Part shown: positions 31,735 through 39,790 of the stretch, in pieces
Numbering within the stretch: position 1 is the stretch's first letter
Layout: every line of letters starts with the position of its first letter
Source: Devosia oryzisoli
GTDB taxonomy: Bacteria > Pseudomonadota > Alphaproteobacteria > Rhizobiales > Devosiaceae
Length of the DNA: 64,000 nt
Reading direction: 5' to 3'
NCBI RefSeq assembly: GCF_014837245.1
Contig: NZ_JACYFU010000002.1
Span: 372,001-436,000, forward strand
Notes under the pieces: generated by a model
The model's input: only the letters and a program-made list of their open reading frames with translations
Databases searched by the model: none
What the model was told of the DNA's origin: nothing
Translations under genes and position numbers: made by a program

Positions 31735-33009
31735 ATGCGGGTTCTGGTGATCGGGTCGGGTGGACGGGAACATGCCCTGGCCTGGAAGATCGCGCAGTCG
31801 CCGCTGGTCGACGCCCTCTATGTCGCCCCCGGCAATGGCGGCACCGAGACGGTGGCGACCAATCTGCCGATCGATATCACCGATCATGCGGCGGTGATCG
31901 CAGCAGCGCGGGAGAACGCCATCGACTTCGTCGTCGTCGGGCCCGACGCGCAGGTGGTGGCGGGGCTTGGGGACGATGTCCGCGCCGCCGGGATCGCCTG
32001 CTTCTGCCCATCCAGGGCGGCCGGGCAGCTGGAAGGCTCAAAAAGCTTCACCAAGGCCCTCTGCGACGAGTTCGACATTCCCACCGCCGCCTATGGCCGG
32101 TTCGAAGACGAAGCCGCGGCGCTGGAGTACCTTTATGCTCAGGGCGCGCCCATCGTCATCAAGGCCGATGGGCTGGCCGCGGGCAAGGGCGTGGTCGTCG
32201 CGACCAGCGTCGAAGAGGCCGAAGCAGCCATCATCGACTGCTTTTCCGGCACCTTTGGGGCCTCCGGCGCGGCCGTGGTGATCGAGGAGTTCATGGAGGG
32301 CGAGGAGGTGAGCCTCTTCGTCCTGACCGATGGCGAGGCTATCCTGCCTCTGACGACGGCGCAGGACCACAAGCGCGCCTTCGATGGCGACACCGGCCCG
32401 AATACCGGCGGCATGGGTGCCTATTCGCCGGCCCCGGTGATGACCGAGGCCCTCTACCGCGACGCCATGGCGCGGATCATCGAGCCCACGGTTCGCGGCA
32501 TGGCCCAGCGCGGCACCCCCTATGCCGGTGTGCTCTATGCCGGCCTGATGCTGACGGCGGATGGCCCCAAGCTCGTCGAATACAATGCCCGCTTCGGCGA
32601 CCCCGAATGCCAGGTGATGATGCTGCGCATGGAGAGCGATATCGTGCCGCTGCTTCATGCCGTGGCGACCGGCTCGCTCGGGCGGCATACGGTAAGCTGG
32701 AAACCGGCCTATGCCTTGACGGTGATCATGGCGGCGAAGGGTTATCCCGGACATTATGAGAAAGGATCGGAGATCAAGGGCGCCGATAGCCTGGATAGCG
32801 CCGACCTCGTGGTATTTCACGCCGGAACGAAGCATGATCGGGCACGTTTACTGGCCACGGGGGGACGCGTTCTGAACGTCACGGCGCTCGGGACAACGGT
32901 AAAAGAGGCACAGGACCGTGCTTACAGGGGCGTGGATGCGATTGTTTGGCCAGAAGGCTTTTGCCGCCGAGACATCGGCTGGCGCGAGATCGCACGCGAA
33001 GGCCTCTGA
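31735..33009 (+). CDS. purD: Phosphoribosylamine-glycine ligase
   Basis: ATP-grasp enzyme that joins glycine to phosphoribosylamine in purine synthesis, 424 residues. Family blocks: VLVIGSGGREHALAWKI at the start, EFDIPTAAYGRF, IKADGLAAGKGVVVA, GPNTGGMGAYSPAPVM, and EYNARFGDPECQ. The ATG at 31735 has GGAGG six bases upstream and matches the family start; the frame is open far upstream but that part overlaps the sigma gene. The last 74 bases overlap the start of the patatin-like gene in another frame. Confidence 0.96.
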   Translation: MRVLVIGSGGREHALAWKIAQSPLVDALYVAPGNGGTETVATNLPIDITDHAAVIAAARENAIDFVVVGPDAQVVAGLGDDVRAAGIACFCPSRAAGQLEGSKSFTKALCDEFDIPTAAYGRFEDEAAALEYLYAQGAPIVIKADGLAAGKGVVVATSVEEAEAAIIDCFSGTFGASGAAVVIEEFMEGEEVSLFVLTDGEAILPLTTAQDHKRAFDGDTGPNTGGMGAYSPAPVMTEALYRDAMARIIEPTVRGMAQRGTPYAGVLYAGLMLTADGPKLVEYNARFGDPECQVMMLRMESDIVPLLHAVATGSLGRHTVSWKPAYALTVIMAAKGYPGHYEKGSEIKGADSLDSADLVVFHAGTKHDRARLLATGGRVLNVTALGTTVKEAQDRAYRGVDAIVWPEGFCRRDIGWREIAREGL

Positions 33010-34030
33010 ACCTTTCTTCAACATCCCCGCGTTAACCTCGCTGCGGAGCGTGTTCGACGAGGCGCCGGCCAAACGCCCGCTGACGCCGCTGCAACTGCGC
33101 GGCAAGGTGCTGGCGGACCGGCTGCGCGCCAAGGGCACGGAGCGAGGCAAGGTGGAGATTGCCGGGGGACCGCGGATCGGGGTGGCACTGGGCGGCGGCT
33201 CGGCGCGTGGCCTCACGCACATTCCCTATATCGAGGCCATGGATGAGCTGGGGCTCAGGCCCGCAGTCATCTCGGGCACCTCGATCGGCGCGCTGATCGG
33301 CGCCGGCTGGGCGGCAGGCATGACCGGCAAGGAACTGCGCGAGCATTCCATCGAGGTGCTGGGCACCATGCGCGCCATCGCGGCCAAGCTGTGGGCGCAC
33401 CAGGTGCGCGGCATCGGCGGACTGCTCAAAAACGGTATTTCCATGCAGCTCGATGCGGGCAGCATGGTGGATGCCTTCACCCCCAGCGGCTTCCCCGACG
33501 AGTTCAAGGATCTCAAGATCCCGCTCCACGTGGTGGCCACCGATTTCCAGTCGTGGCATCAGGTGGTGTTCAATTCGGGCGCACTGCGGCCGGCCATCGC
33601 CGGCTCTATCGCCATCCCAAGCCTCTTCCGGCCGGTGGTGCATGGCCACCACGTGCTGGTGGACGGCGGCGTCGTCAATCCGCTGCCGCTCGACCAGGCC
33701 GACATCGACACCGACTTCCTGATCGGCATCGACGTGGTGGGGGACCCATCCATCGCGCTCACCAAGACCGACCACAAGGCGCTGGACCTGTGGTTCGGCT
33801 CGGCCCAGATCATGATGCACGCGCTGACGGCTCACATGATGGCCGCCTACCCCCCCGATATCTACATCCGGCCGCACGTGGCCAATTTCGGGGCAATGGA
33901 GTTCTGGCGGGTGCGGGAAATCCTCATCCATTGCGAGCCCGAGAAGGACCGCTTCAAGCGCCTCCTGGCGCACAAAGTGGAAGCCTATATTCAGGGCAAG
34001 GTGCAGCCCGTGGGCAGCGAGAGCGCCTAA
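32936..34030 (+). CDS. Patatin-like phospholipase
   Basis: 364-residue lipid acyl hydrolase. The catalytic dyad is Ser in GTSIGA and Asp in DGGVVNP; the oxyanion Gly-rich loop is VALGGGSARGLTH. No clear signal peptide. The ATG at 32936 (MRLFGQKAF) lies inside purD by 74 bases and has AGGGGCG upstream; an even earlier GTG at 32918 is open. There is no other good start until well into the protein, so the overlap is probably real. It shares its stop bases with the convergent tadA. Its lipid substrate is unknown. Confidence 0.88.
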   Translation: MRLFGQKAFAAETSAGARSHAKASEPFFNIPALTSLRSVFDEAPAKRPLTPLQLRGKVLADRLRAKGTERGKVEIAGGPRIGVALGGGSARGLTHIPYIEAMDELGLRPAVISGTSIGALIGAGWAAGMTGKELREHSIEVLGTMRAIAAKLWAHQVRGIGGLLKNGISMQLDAGSMVDAFTPSGFPDEFKDLKIPLHVVATDFQSWHQVVFNSGALRPAIAGSIAIPSLFRPVVHGHHVLVDGGVVNPLPLDQADIDTDFLIGIDVVGDPSIALTKTDHKALDLWFGSAQIMMHALTAHMMAAYPPDIYIRPHVANFGAMEFWRVREILIHCEPEKDRFKRLLAHKVEAYIQGKVQPVGSESA

Positions 34031-34479
34031 GTCCGCAACGTCCTGAAAAATCCCGACAGCAGTGCCTCCGAGCGGCCGGCGGACAAGCCGCCGATGACCT
34101 CGGGGCGATGGTGGCAGGTGGGTTGGTCGAAGAGGCGGATGCCGTTTTCCACGGCACCGGCCTTGATGTCCTCGGCGGCAAAATAAACGCGCCGCAGCCG
34201 CGTATGGGCAATGGCACCGGCACACATGGCGCAGGGCTCGAGCGTAACGTAGAGATCGCAGCCATCGAGGCGCCCTGTGCCCCGGGCCGCGAGCGCCGCG
34301 CGGATGGCCAGCATCTCGGCATGCGCCGTGGGGTCGCGCAGCGCCTGCATCCGGTTACGCTCGGCGGCCAGCACCCGCTCCCCCTCCATGATGACGGCGC
34401 CGATCGGCGCTTCCCCGTCGGCGGCGGCCTCTTCGGCCAGGGCGAAGGCGCGGTCCATGGGGGTGAGGGGGCGGGACAT
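34027..34479 (-). CDS. tadA: tRNA-specific adenosine deaminase (TadA-like)
   Basis: 150-residue zinc deaminase that converts the wobble adenosine of tRNA-Arg(ACG) to inosine. Zinc and catalytic residues are clear: HAEMLAI (HAE) and TLEPCAMCAGA (PCxxC). The length and the block GAVENGIRLFD fit TadA rather than cytidine deaminase or guanine deaminase. It converges on the patatin-like gene with a 4-base stop overlap and is divergent from mutL, 87 bases away. Confidence 0.93.
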   Translation of the reverse strand: MSRPLTPMDRAFALAEEAAADGEAPIGAVIMEGERVLAAERNRMQALRDPTAHAEMLAIRAALAARGTGRLDGCDLYVTLEPCAMCAGAIAHTRLRRVYFAAEDIKAGAVENGIRLFDQPTCHHRPEVIGGLSAGRSEALLSGFFRTLRT

Positions 34480-34566
34480 GAAGTCTGGTTTAGGGGGTTT
34501 TGCCGGGCAGTGGAAGGTGTGGAAGCGGCGGCACTATCCTATACTGGCTCTCCAGGAGAATCGCCC

Positions 34567-36393
34567 TTGCCCATCCGCCAGCTTCCCGAAGACCTGATCA
34601 ACCGGATCGCCGCCGGCGAGGTGGTGGAACGGCCGGCCAGCGTCGTCAAGGAACTGGTGGAAAATTCCATCGACGCGGGGGCGCGGCGGATCACGGTCGC
34701 GACGGCCGGTGGCGGCATGGATCTCATCCGCATCACCGACGACGGCTGCGGCATGGATCGCGACGACCTGCTGCTCTCGGTGGAGCGGCATGCCACCTCC
34801 AAGCTGACCCTCGACGATCTCGACGATATCCGCACACTGGGGTTTCGCGGCGAGGCCTTGGCCTCCATCGGCTCGGTAGCGCGCCTGTCGGTGGCCTCTC
34901 GTCCGGCCGGGGCGGAGAGCGGGCTGGTGCTGGTGGTGGATAACGGCCGGCGCAGCGGGCCGATGCCGCAGGCGATGAATCGCGGCACGGTGATCGAGGT
35001 GCGGGACCTCTTCTCGCAGGTGCCGGCGCGGCGCAAATTCCTCAAAAGCGCGCGGGCGGAAACGGCGGCGATTACCGACGTGATGCGGCGCCTGGCGATG
35101 GCCAATCCGCAGGTGCATTTCGTGCTCGAGGGCACCGACAGGCAGGTCTCGAACTGGCCCGCGGTGACTGGCGAAGCTGCGCTCGCCGCGCGGCTGGGCC
35201 AGGTGATGGGCGCCGATTTCGTCGAAAACGCGGTGCCTCTGGCCATGGCGCGGCATGGCGTCGTGGTGGCGGGTCTGGCCGGGCTGCCCACCTTTACCCG
35301 CGCCAACTCTCTCAGCCAGTTCTACTTCGTCAACGGCCGTTCGGTGCGCGACAAGGTGCTGGTGGGCGCGGTGCGGGCCGCCTATGCCGACTACACCTTC
35401 CGCGATCGGTTTCCCGTGGTGGCGCTTTACCTCGCCATCGACCCGGCGGCGGTCGACGTCAATGTCCACCCCGCCAAGGCCGAGTTGCGCTTCCGCGATG
35501 GTGGTGGCGTGCGCGGGGCCGTGATCCGGGCCATCGGCATGGCGCTGCACGAGGCGGGCTACAAGGCTTCGACCAGCGTGGCCGAGGACGTGCTCGGCGC
35601 CTTCACAGCCCCGGAAATGGCGCCGGCTGCACCCGTTCAGGCTGCCAGCGAACACCAACTCGACGAGGCGCCCGCGTCGTACCGGACCGGTCTTTCCGCC
35701 TGGACAGGCGCGGCCACGCTGGCGGCGCGCCCCAGCGCCGAGGCGCTTGCTGGCTTCACCCGACCGAGCGCCCGGGTGGAGATGGCCGAAGCCGCTCCGG
35801 AATTGCTGGACTTCCCGTTGGGCGCTGCGCGGGCGCAGATGTTCGACAACTACATCATCGCCCAGAGCGACAAGGGCCTGCTGCTAGTGGACCAGCACGC
35901 CGCGCATGAACGGCTGGTCTATGAGCGCTTCAAGGCGCAGCTGGCCGCGGGGCCGGTCCCGAGCCAGGCGCAGCTTATTCCCGTGATCGTCGAGATGCCG
36001 GAGGAGGATTGCGGGCGGCTCGAAGAGGCGGCGCCGGAACTGGAACGATTCGGGCTCTATCTCGACCGCTTCGGGCCGCGCGCCATTGCCGTGCGCGAGA
36101 CCCCTGCCCTCCTGGGACATTCCGACATTGAAGGGCTGGTGCGCGATCTCGCCGACGGCCTGGCCGAATGGGACAGCGCAGCGGCGCTGACCGGTCGCAT
36201 GGAAGCAATCATCGCCCGCATGGCCTGCCACGGTTCGGTCCGCTCGGGGCGGCGTCTGCGCGTGGACGAGATGAACGCGCTGTTGCGCGACATGGAGGCC
36301 ACCCCCCATTCGGGCCAGTGCATCCACGGCCGGCCCACCTACGTTGAGCTCAAGAAGGCCGATATCGAAAGGCTGTTCGGCCGCAGCCGATAG
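34567..36393 (+). CDS. mutL: DNA mismatch repair protein MutL with endonuclease motif
   Basis: 608-residue mismatch-repair protein. GHKL ATPase domain at the N-terminus (ELVENSIDAGARRI, DDGCGM, GFRGEALASIGSV), then the transducer domain, a Pro/Ala-rich linker (about 345-420), and a C-terminal dimerisation domain with DQHAAHERLVYE, the DQHA(x)2E(x)4E endonuclease motif of organisms lacking MutH, and CIHGRPTYVEL. I chose TTG at 34567: AGGAGAA lies eight bases upstream and the protein then begins MPIRQLPEDLINRIAAGEVV. The frame is open far upstream through tadA but has no similarity there. Confidence 0.96.
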   Translation: MPIRQLPEDLINRIAAGEVVERPASVVKELVENSIDAGARRITVATAGGGMDLIRITDDGCGMDRDDLLLSVERHATSKLTLDDLDDIRTLGFRGEALASIGSVARLSVASRPAGAESGLVLVVDNGRRSGPMPQAMNRGTVIEVRDLFSQVPARRKFLKSARAETAAITDVMRRLAMANPQVHFVLEGTDRQVSNWPAVTGEAALAARLGQVMGADFVENAVPLAMARHGVVVAGLAGLPTFTRANSLSQFYFVNGRSVRDKVLVGAVRAAYADYTFRDRFPVVALYLAIDPAAVDVNVHPAKAELRFRDGGGVRGAVIRAIGMALHEAGYKASTSVAEDVLGAFTAPEMAPAAPVQAASEHQLDEAPASYRTGLSAWTGAATLAARPSAEALAGFTRPSARVEMAEAAPELLDFPLGAARAQMFDNYIIAQSDKGLLLVDQHAAHERLVYERFKAQLAAGPVPSQAQLIPVIVEMPEEDCGRLEEAAPELERFGLYLDRFGPRAIAVRETPALLGHSDIEGLVRDLADGLAEWDSAAALTGRMEAIIARMACHGSVRSGRRLRVDEMNALLRDMEATPHSGQCIHGRPTYVELKKADIERLFGRSR

Positions 36394-36422
36394 CCCGCGG
36401 CCGGCCGCCACAGGACCCGGGC

Positions 36423-36923
36423 ATGCTCTACTTTACCAGCGACACGCACTTTTCCGACCCGCGGGTGTTGCGCATCGACCGGCGGCCCTTCCCCACCCTC
36501 GAAGCGCATGATGCGGCACTGATCGGCTGGTGGAACGAGATCGTTGGGCCGGACGACGTGGTCTGGCACCTGGGGGATTTTGCCAAGGGCAGCACGGAGG
36601 ATGTGGAGCGGCTGCTCGGCCAGTTGCAGGGCACCAAGCACCTCATCATCGGCAACAACGATCCGGAAACAACGCTCGCGGCGCGCGGGTGGGCGAGCAC
36701 GCAGCACTATGCCGAGATGCGCATCGACGGGCAGCTCTTCATCCTCTGCCACTATCCGTTCCGCACCTGGAACCAGATGGGCAAGAAATCGATCGACCTC
36801 CACGGGCACTCGCATGGACGTCTCAAGCCCGTGACGCGGCAATATGACGTGGGCGTCGACGCCCAGGACTTTCGCCCGCGGCGGCTGGAGGAGATTCTGG
36901 CCCGGCATCGCAGGACAAACTGA
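36423..36923 (+). CDS. Calcineurin-like metallophosphoesterase
   Basis: 166-residue phosphoesterase with the full metal-binding set: SDTHFSD (DxH), HLGDFAKG (GDxxxx), IIGNNDPE (GNxD/E), LCHYPFRTW (H) and HGHSHGRL (GHxH). It is close to the small MPE proteins annotated as YfcE-type or hypothetical hydrolases. It starts 29 bases after mutL in the same direction and may be co-transcribed. The substrate cannot be told from sequence. Confidence 0.88.
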   Translation: MLYFTSDTHFSDPRVLRIDRRPFPTLEAHDAALIGWWNEIVGPDDVVWHLGDFAKGSTEDVERLLGQLQGTKHLIIGNNDPETTLAARGWASTQHYAEMRIDGQLFILCHYPFRTWNQMGKKSIDLHGHSHGRLKPVTRQYDVGVDAQDFRPRRLEEILARHRRTN

Positions 36924-36995
36924 GACGCCGGGACGTCCCCGCTGGAGCGCTCCTCTCCCCGCAAAGAGAAGACGAAGAGGAAACGCCTTGGCCGT

Positions 36996-38069
36996 TCAGG
37001 CGGCCTTCGGACCGACATAGCGCGACTGGGGGCGGATCAGCCGCCCGTTCGCGATCTGTTCGTGGGCGTGGGCCAGCCAGCCGCCGATGCGACCAGCCGC
37101 GAACACGCCGGTAAAGGCGTCGCGCGGGAAACCGAGCGCCTCGAGCAGCAGGGCGGTGAAGAACTCCACATTGGTCTCCAAAGGACGATCGGGCTTTTTC
37201 TGGCGCAGAAGCGCCAGGGCCTCGCGCTCGACGGCTTCCGCCAGGGCAAGGCGTTCCGCGTCAAGACCACCCGCATCGCCCAGGCGCCGCAGCGCCGCCT
37301 TGAGGGCATCGGCGCGTGGGTCGCGAACGCGGTAAATCCGGTGACCGAACCCCATGAGACGCCGCCCTCCGGCCAGTTCAGCAGTAAGCCAGCGCCCCGC
37401 GTCGTCGGGCGTCCCGACCGAGTCGAGCATGTCGAGCACAGGCCCCGGCGCCCCACCATGCAGCGGGCCCTTGAGCGCCCCCAGCGCGGCCAGCACCGCT
37501 GACGCATAGCCTGCCCGCGTCGAGGCGACGACACGGGCCGCAAAGGTGGAGGCGTTGAGGCCATGATCCGACACGGTCACGAGGTATGTGTCCAGCGCCA
37601 GCGTCGCCGCGCGCGTGGGCGCCATGCCGGTCAGCATGGCCAGCATGTCTTCGGCATAGCCGTAAGCGGCCAGAGGCGCGATGGCAGAACGGCCCGCCTT
37701 GCGGCGGACCAGCGCCGGAACAAACACGGCTGGAGCGGCCGCGAGAAGCAGCGCCGTCTCGGCCGTCTCATCGTCCGGCAGGCGGGCCATGAGGGCGCGC
37801 AATCCTCCCGTTATCGAAAGGGCAAGCAACCCGTCATCGAGATGAGCGAGTTCGGCAAAAGCGCGCACGCGCGCGGCGCCCAGGGCCGCCCGGATATGTT
37901 CTGCCGGCTGGTCGAGCAGGCCAGACAGGAGAAGCTCGAGGAGTTCCTCATAGCTGACGCGGCCCGCGAGATCATCGAGGGTACGGCCGCAGATCACCAG
38001 GCGCCCGTTGAGGCCGTCGACCTCCGAAAGGCTGGTGTCCGCCGCTATCACATCATCAAGACCAGACAT
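36996..38069 (-). CDS. Citrate synthase family protein, no DNA-binding domain
   Basis: 357-residue citrate synthase homologue, shorter than the classical hexameric enzyme. Catalytic blocks are recognisable: SDHGLNASTFAARVVAST, GPLHGGAPG (first His), MGFGHRIYRVRDPRA (second His), and TNVEFFT where the usual Asp of the NVDFYSG motif is Glu. The C-terminal block FAAGRIGGWLAHAHEQ is intact. It may be a citrate or 2-methylcitrate synthase; sequence alone does not decide. It is divergent from a second, helix-turn-helix-fused paralogue, so the two may form a pair. Confidence 0.85.
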   Translation of the reverse strand: MSGLDDVIAADTSLSEVDGLNGRLVICGRTLDDLAGRVSYEELLELLLSGLLDQPAEHIRAALGAARVRAFAELAHLDDGLLALSITGGLRALMARLPDDETAETALLLAAAPAVFVPALVRRKAGRSAIAPLAAYGYAEDMLAMLTGMAPTRAATLALDTYLVTVSDHGLNASTFAARVVASTRAGYASAVLAALGALKGPLHGGAPGPVLDMLDSVGTPDDAGRWLTAELAGGRRLMGFGHRIYRVRDPRADALKAALRRLGDAGGLDAERLALAEAVEREALALLRQKKPDRPLETNVEFFTALLLEALGFPRDAFTGVFAAGRIGGWLAHAHEQIANGRLIRPQSRYVGPKAA

Positions 38070-38125
38070 GTTGCTTCTCCGTTGAGCCTGGCCTTATGTT
38101 GAGCGCAGCGACCACCAGGTCAATC

Positions 38126-38142
38126 TTGATCAATATCATCAA
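38126..38142. promoter_or_regulatory. Operator-like inverted repeat between the two citrate synthase genes
   Basis: TTGAT (38126-38130) and ATCAA (38138-38142) are inverted arms around 7 bases, and TTGATCAA (38126-38133) is itself a perfect palindrome. It lies 13 bases before the plus-strand start, in the 85-bp divergent spacer. Confidence 0.5.
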
Positions 38143-38154
38143 TGTGAGGGGCGC

Positions 38155-39321
38155 ATGAGCTGGCTGACCGCCGACGAAGCCCTGGCACGGCTGCGAACCA
38201 AGCCGCAGACGCTCTACGCCAATGTGAGCCGGGGCCGCATCGCCGCGCGCCCTGATCCCGATGACCCCCGGCGCAGCCTCTACCGGCAGGACGACGTGGA
38301 GCGGCTGGCGGCGCGGGGTCGCGGTCGCCGGGGCGCGAATGCCGTGGCGGCCGAAAGCATCGCCTGGGGTGAGCCGGTGCTGGAAACGGCTATCTCCACG
38401 ATCGCGGAGGGGCGGCTCGTCTATCGCGGCGTTGATGCGGTTGCACTGTCTGAGACGGAAAGTCTGGAAACGGTGGCGTCGCTGCTTTGGGGCTTGGACG
38501 GGGCGGTCGCGTTCGGGGACGTCACCTCACCCTCGGCCCCTCGTCATCGAGGGTCCGGAGGCGCTGGAGCCGAGGCGGACTGTGCCGACCTGGTTTCAGC
38601 GTATCGTTTCGTGGCGGAATTGGCGGCGACCGAGATGCCGACCGTCGGACGGTCACGCACGGTGTTGCTCGCCGATGCGCAGCGCGTGGTCGGGCAAGTT
38701 GCCCATGCCTTGGCCGGACCGGGAGACGACCCGATGCATCGGCGGCTCGCCCGGCATTGGGGGCGGCCGGGAGCGGAGGATGCATTGCGTCGGGCGCTGG
38801 TATTGCTGGCTGAGCACGAACTCAACGCATCGACCTTTGCGGCGCGCGTGGCGGCTTCAACAGGTGCGCCGCTGGCCGCTGCGGTGATGGCGGGGCTCGC
38901 TGCGCTTTCGGGGCCGTTGCATGGAACGGCGAGCCACAGCATGGCCGGGCTCGTGGCGGCGGCCAAGGCGCACGGGCCAGAACAGGCGGTGCGCGAGGCT
39001 CTGCAATTGGGCCAGCCCCTGCCCTGCTTCGGTCATCGACTCTACCCCGATGGCGACGTGCGGGCGGCGGCGTTGATGGCCTCCTTCCCGGTGCCGGAGC
39101 TCTTTGCAGCCATTGCCAAGGCCGGCGAGGCGGTGATGGGCGAACAGCCCAATATCGACTTTGCGCTGGCGGCGATGACGGCGGCCTTCGACTTACCCAG
39201 CGAGGCCCCGCTGGAAATCTTTGCCCTGGCCCGCAGCGTGGGCTGGATCGCCCATGCGCTGGAGCAGGTGGAGACAGGAGCGCTGATCCGGCCGCGGGCG
39301 CGTTATGTGGGAGTCGACTGA
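38155..39321 (+). CDS. Citrate synthase family protein with N-terminal helix-turn-helix
   Basis: 388-residue fusion. Residues 1-60 look like an excisionase/MerR-type winged helix (WLTADEALARLRTKPQTLYANVSRGRI, then LYRQDDVERLAARGRG). From about residue 70 it is citrate synthase: NASTFAARVAAST, GPLHGTASHSM with His256, CFGHRLYPDGD with His294 and NIDFALA with Asp335, so the catalytic triad looks intact. The family is known in alphaproteobacteria as citrate synthase with a DNA-binding domain, usually beside a shorter paralogue, as here. Whether it acts as enzyme, regulator or both is unknown. Confidence 0.85.
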   Translation: MSWLTADEALARLRTKPQTLYANVSRGRIAARPDPDDPRRSLYRQDDVERLAARGRGRRGANAVAAESIAWGEPVLETAISTIAEGRLVYRGVDAVALSETESLETVASLLWGLDGAVAFGDVTSPSAPRHRGSGGAGAEADCADLVSAYRFVAELAATEMPTVGRSRTVLLADAQRVVGQVAHALAGPGDDPMHRRLARHWGRPGAEDALRRALVLLAEHELNASTFAARVAASTGAPLAAAVMAGLAALSGPLHGTASHSMAGLVAAAKAHGPEQAVREALQLGQPLPCFGHRLYPDGDVRAAALMASFPVPELFAAIAKAGEAVMGEQPNIDFALAAMTAAFDLPSEAPLEIFALARSVGWIAHALEQVETGALIRPRARYVGVD

Positions 39322-39337
39322 GCTCCCGACGGACGTG

Positions 39338-39426
39338 TTGCCGTCATTGCCGGACTTGTTCCTGCAATCCATTTCGCGGCGCCATGGACCACCGCGACGA
39401 GCCCGGTGGTGACGGTGAGGAGAGAA
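39338..39426 (+). repeat. Palindromic repeat unit, copy 1
   Basis: Begins TTGCCGTCATTGCCGGACTT and ends GGTGGTGACGGTGAGGAGAG. Both internal hairpins carry one mismatch each (TTCCTGCAAT and CCACCGCGAC), so it is the most diverged copy. Confidence 0.85.
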
Positions 39427-39520
39427 CGCAGCCCCGCCTGTATCCTCTATGCTTTAGGAGCGGTTTGAGGGAGTGCGGTGATCAGGTAGCGGATATCTAG
39501 GGCTCGCTGAGCTCCCTGCT

Positions 39521-39608
39521 TTGCCGTCATTGCCGGACTTGTTCCGGCAATCCAGCTGCGGTGCTATGGACCACCGGGACAGGCCCGGTGGTGACGGTGG
39601 GGAGAGAA
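39521..39608 (+). repeat. Palindromic repeat unit, copy 2
   Basis: Hairpin ATTGCCGGA/TCCGGCAAT (9-bp perfect arms, 5-base loop) followed by CCACCGGG/CCCGGTGG (8-bp arms), enclosed by CCGTCA and TGACGG. The same filler GGGGAGAGAA as copy 1 follows it. Confidence 0.88.
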
Positions 39609-39627
39609 TGTGGCCCGCCTAGATCTC

Positions 39628-39650
39628 CATGGGCTGGAGCAGGTGGAGAC
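39628..39650 (+). repeat. Duplicated fragment of the citrate synthase 3' end
   Basis: 23 bases matching 39253-39275, near the end of the citrate synthase gene, with a single mismatch (CATGGGCTGG here, CATGCGCTGG there). It is a likely remnant of the duplication that made the repeat array. Confidence 0.7.
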
Positions 39651-39693
39651 GGCGAGGTGATCAGGAGGGCTGGTTAAGCTGCCGGCCGATGTA

Positions 39694-39771
39694 TTGCCGT
39701 CATTGCCGGACTTGTTCCGGCAATCCATCTCGCGGTGCCATGGACCACCGGGACAAGCCCGGTGGTGACGG
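39694..39771 (+). repeat. Palindromic repeat unit, copy 3
   Basis: Best-preserved copy: outer arms CCGTCA (39697-39702) and TGACGG (39766-39771) enclose two perfect hairpins, with 9-bp and 8-bp arms. It ends 20 bases before the edd stop codon and could help terminate edd transcription on the minus strand. Confidence 0.88.
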
Positions 39772-39790
39772 CTCTAGCAGGTGCCCGGCT

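Larger units (their letters stand above)
39322..39790. repeat. Intergenic region with three tandem ~175-bp repeat units
   Basis: 469 bases between the citrate synthase gene and the end of edd hold no credible gene. Instead there are three copies of a palindromic unit starting at 39338, 39521 and 39694 (spacings 183 and 173), plus more weakly repeated filler between them (GAGAGAA, GTGATCAGG, GAGCTCCC, GCCCGCCT). The copies differ by scattered substitutions, so the duplications are not recent. Confidence 0.85.
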
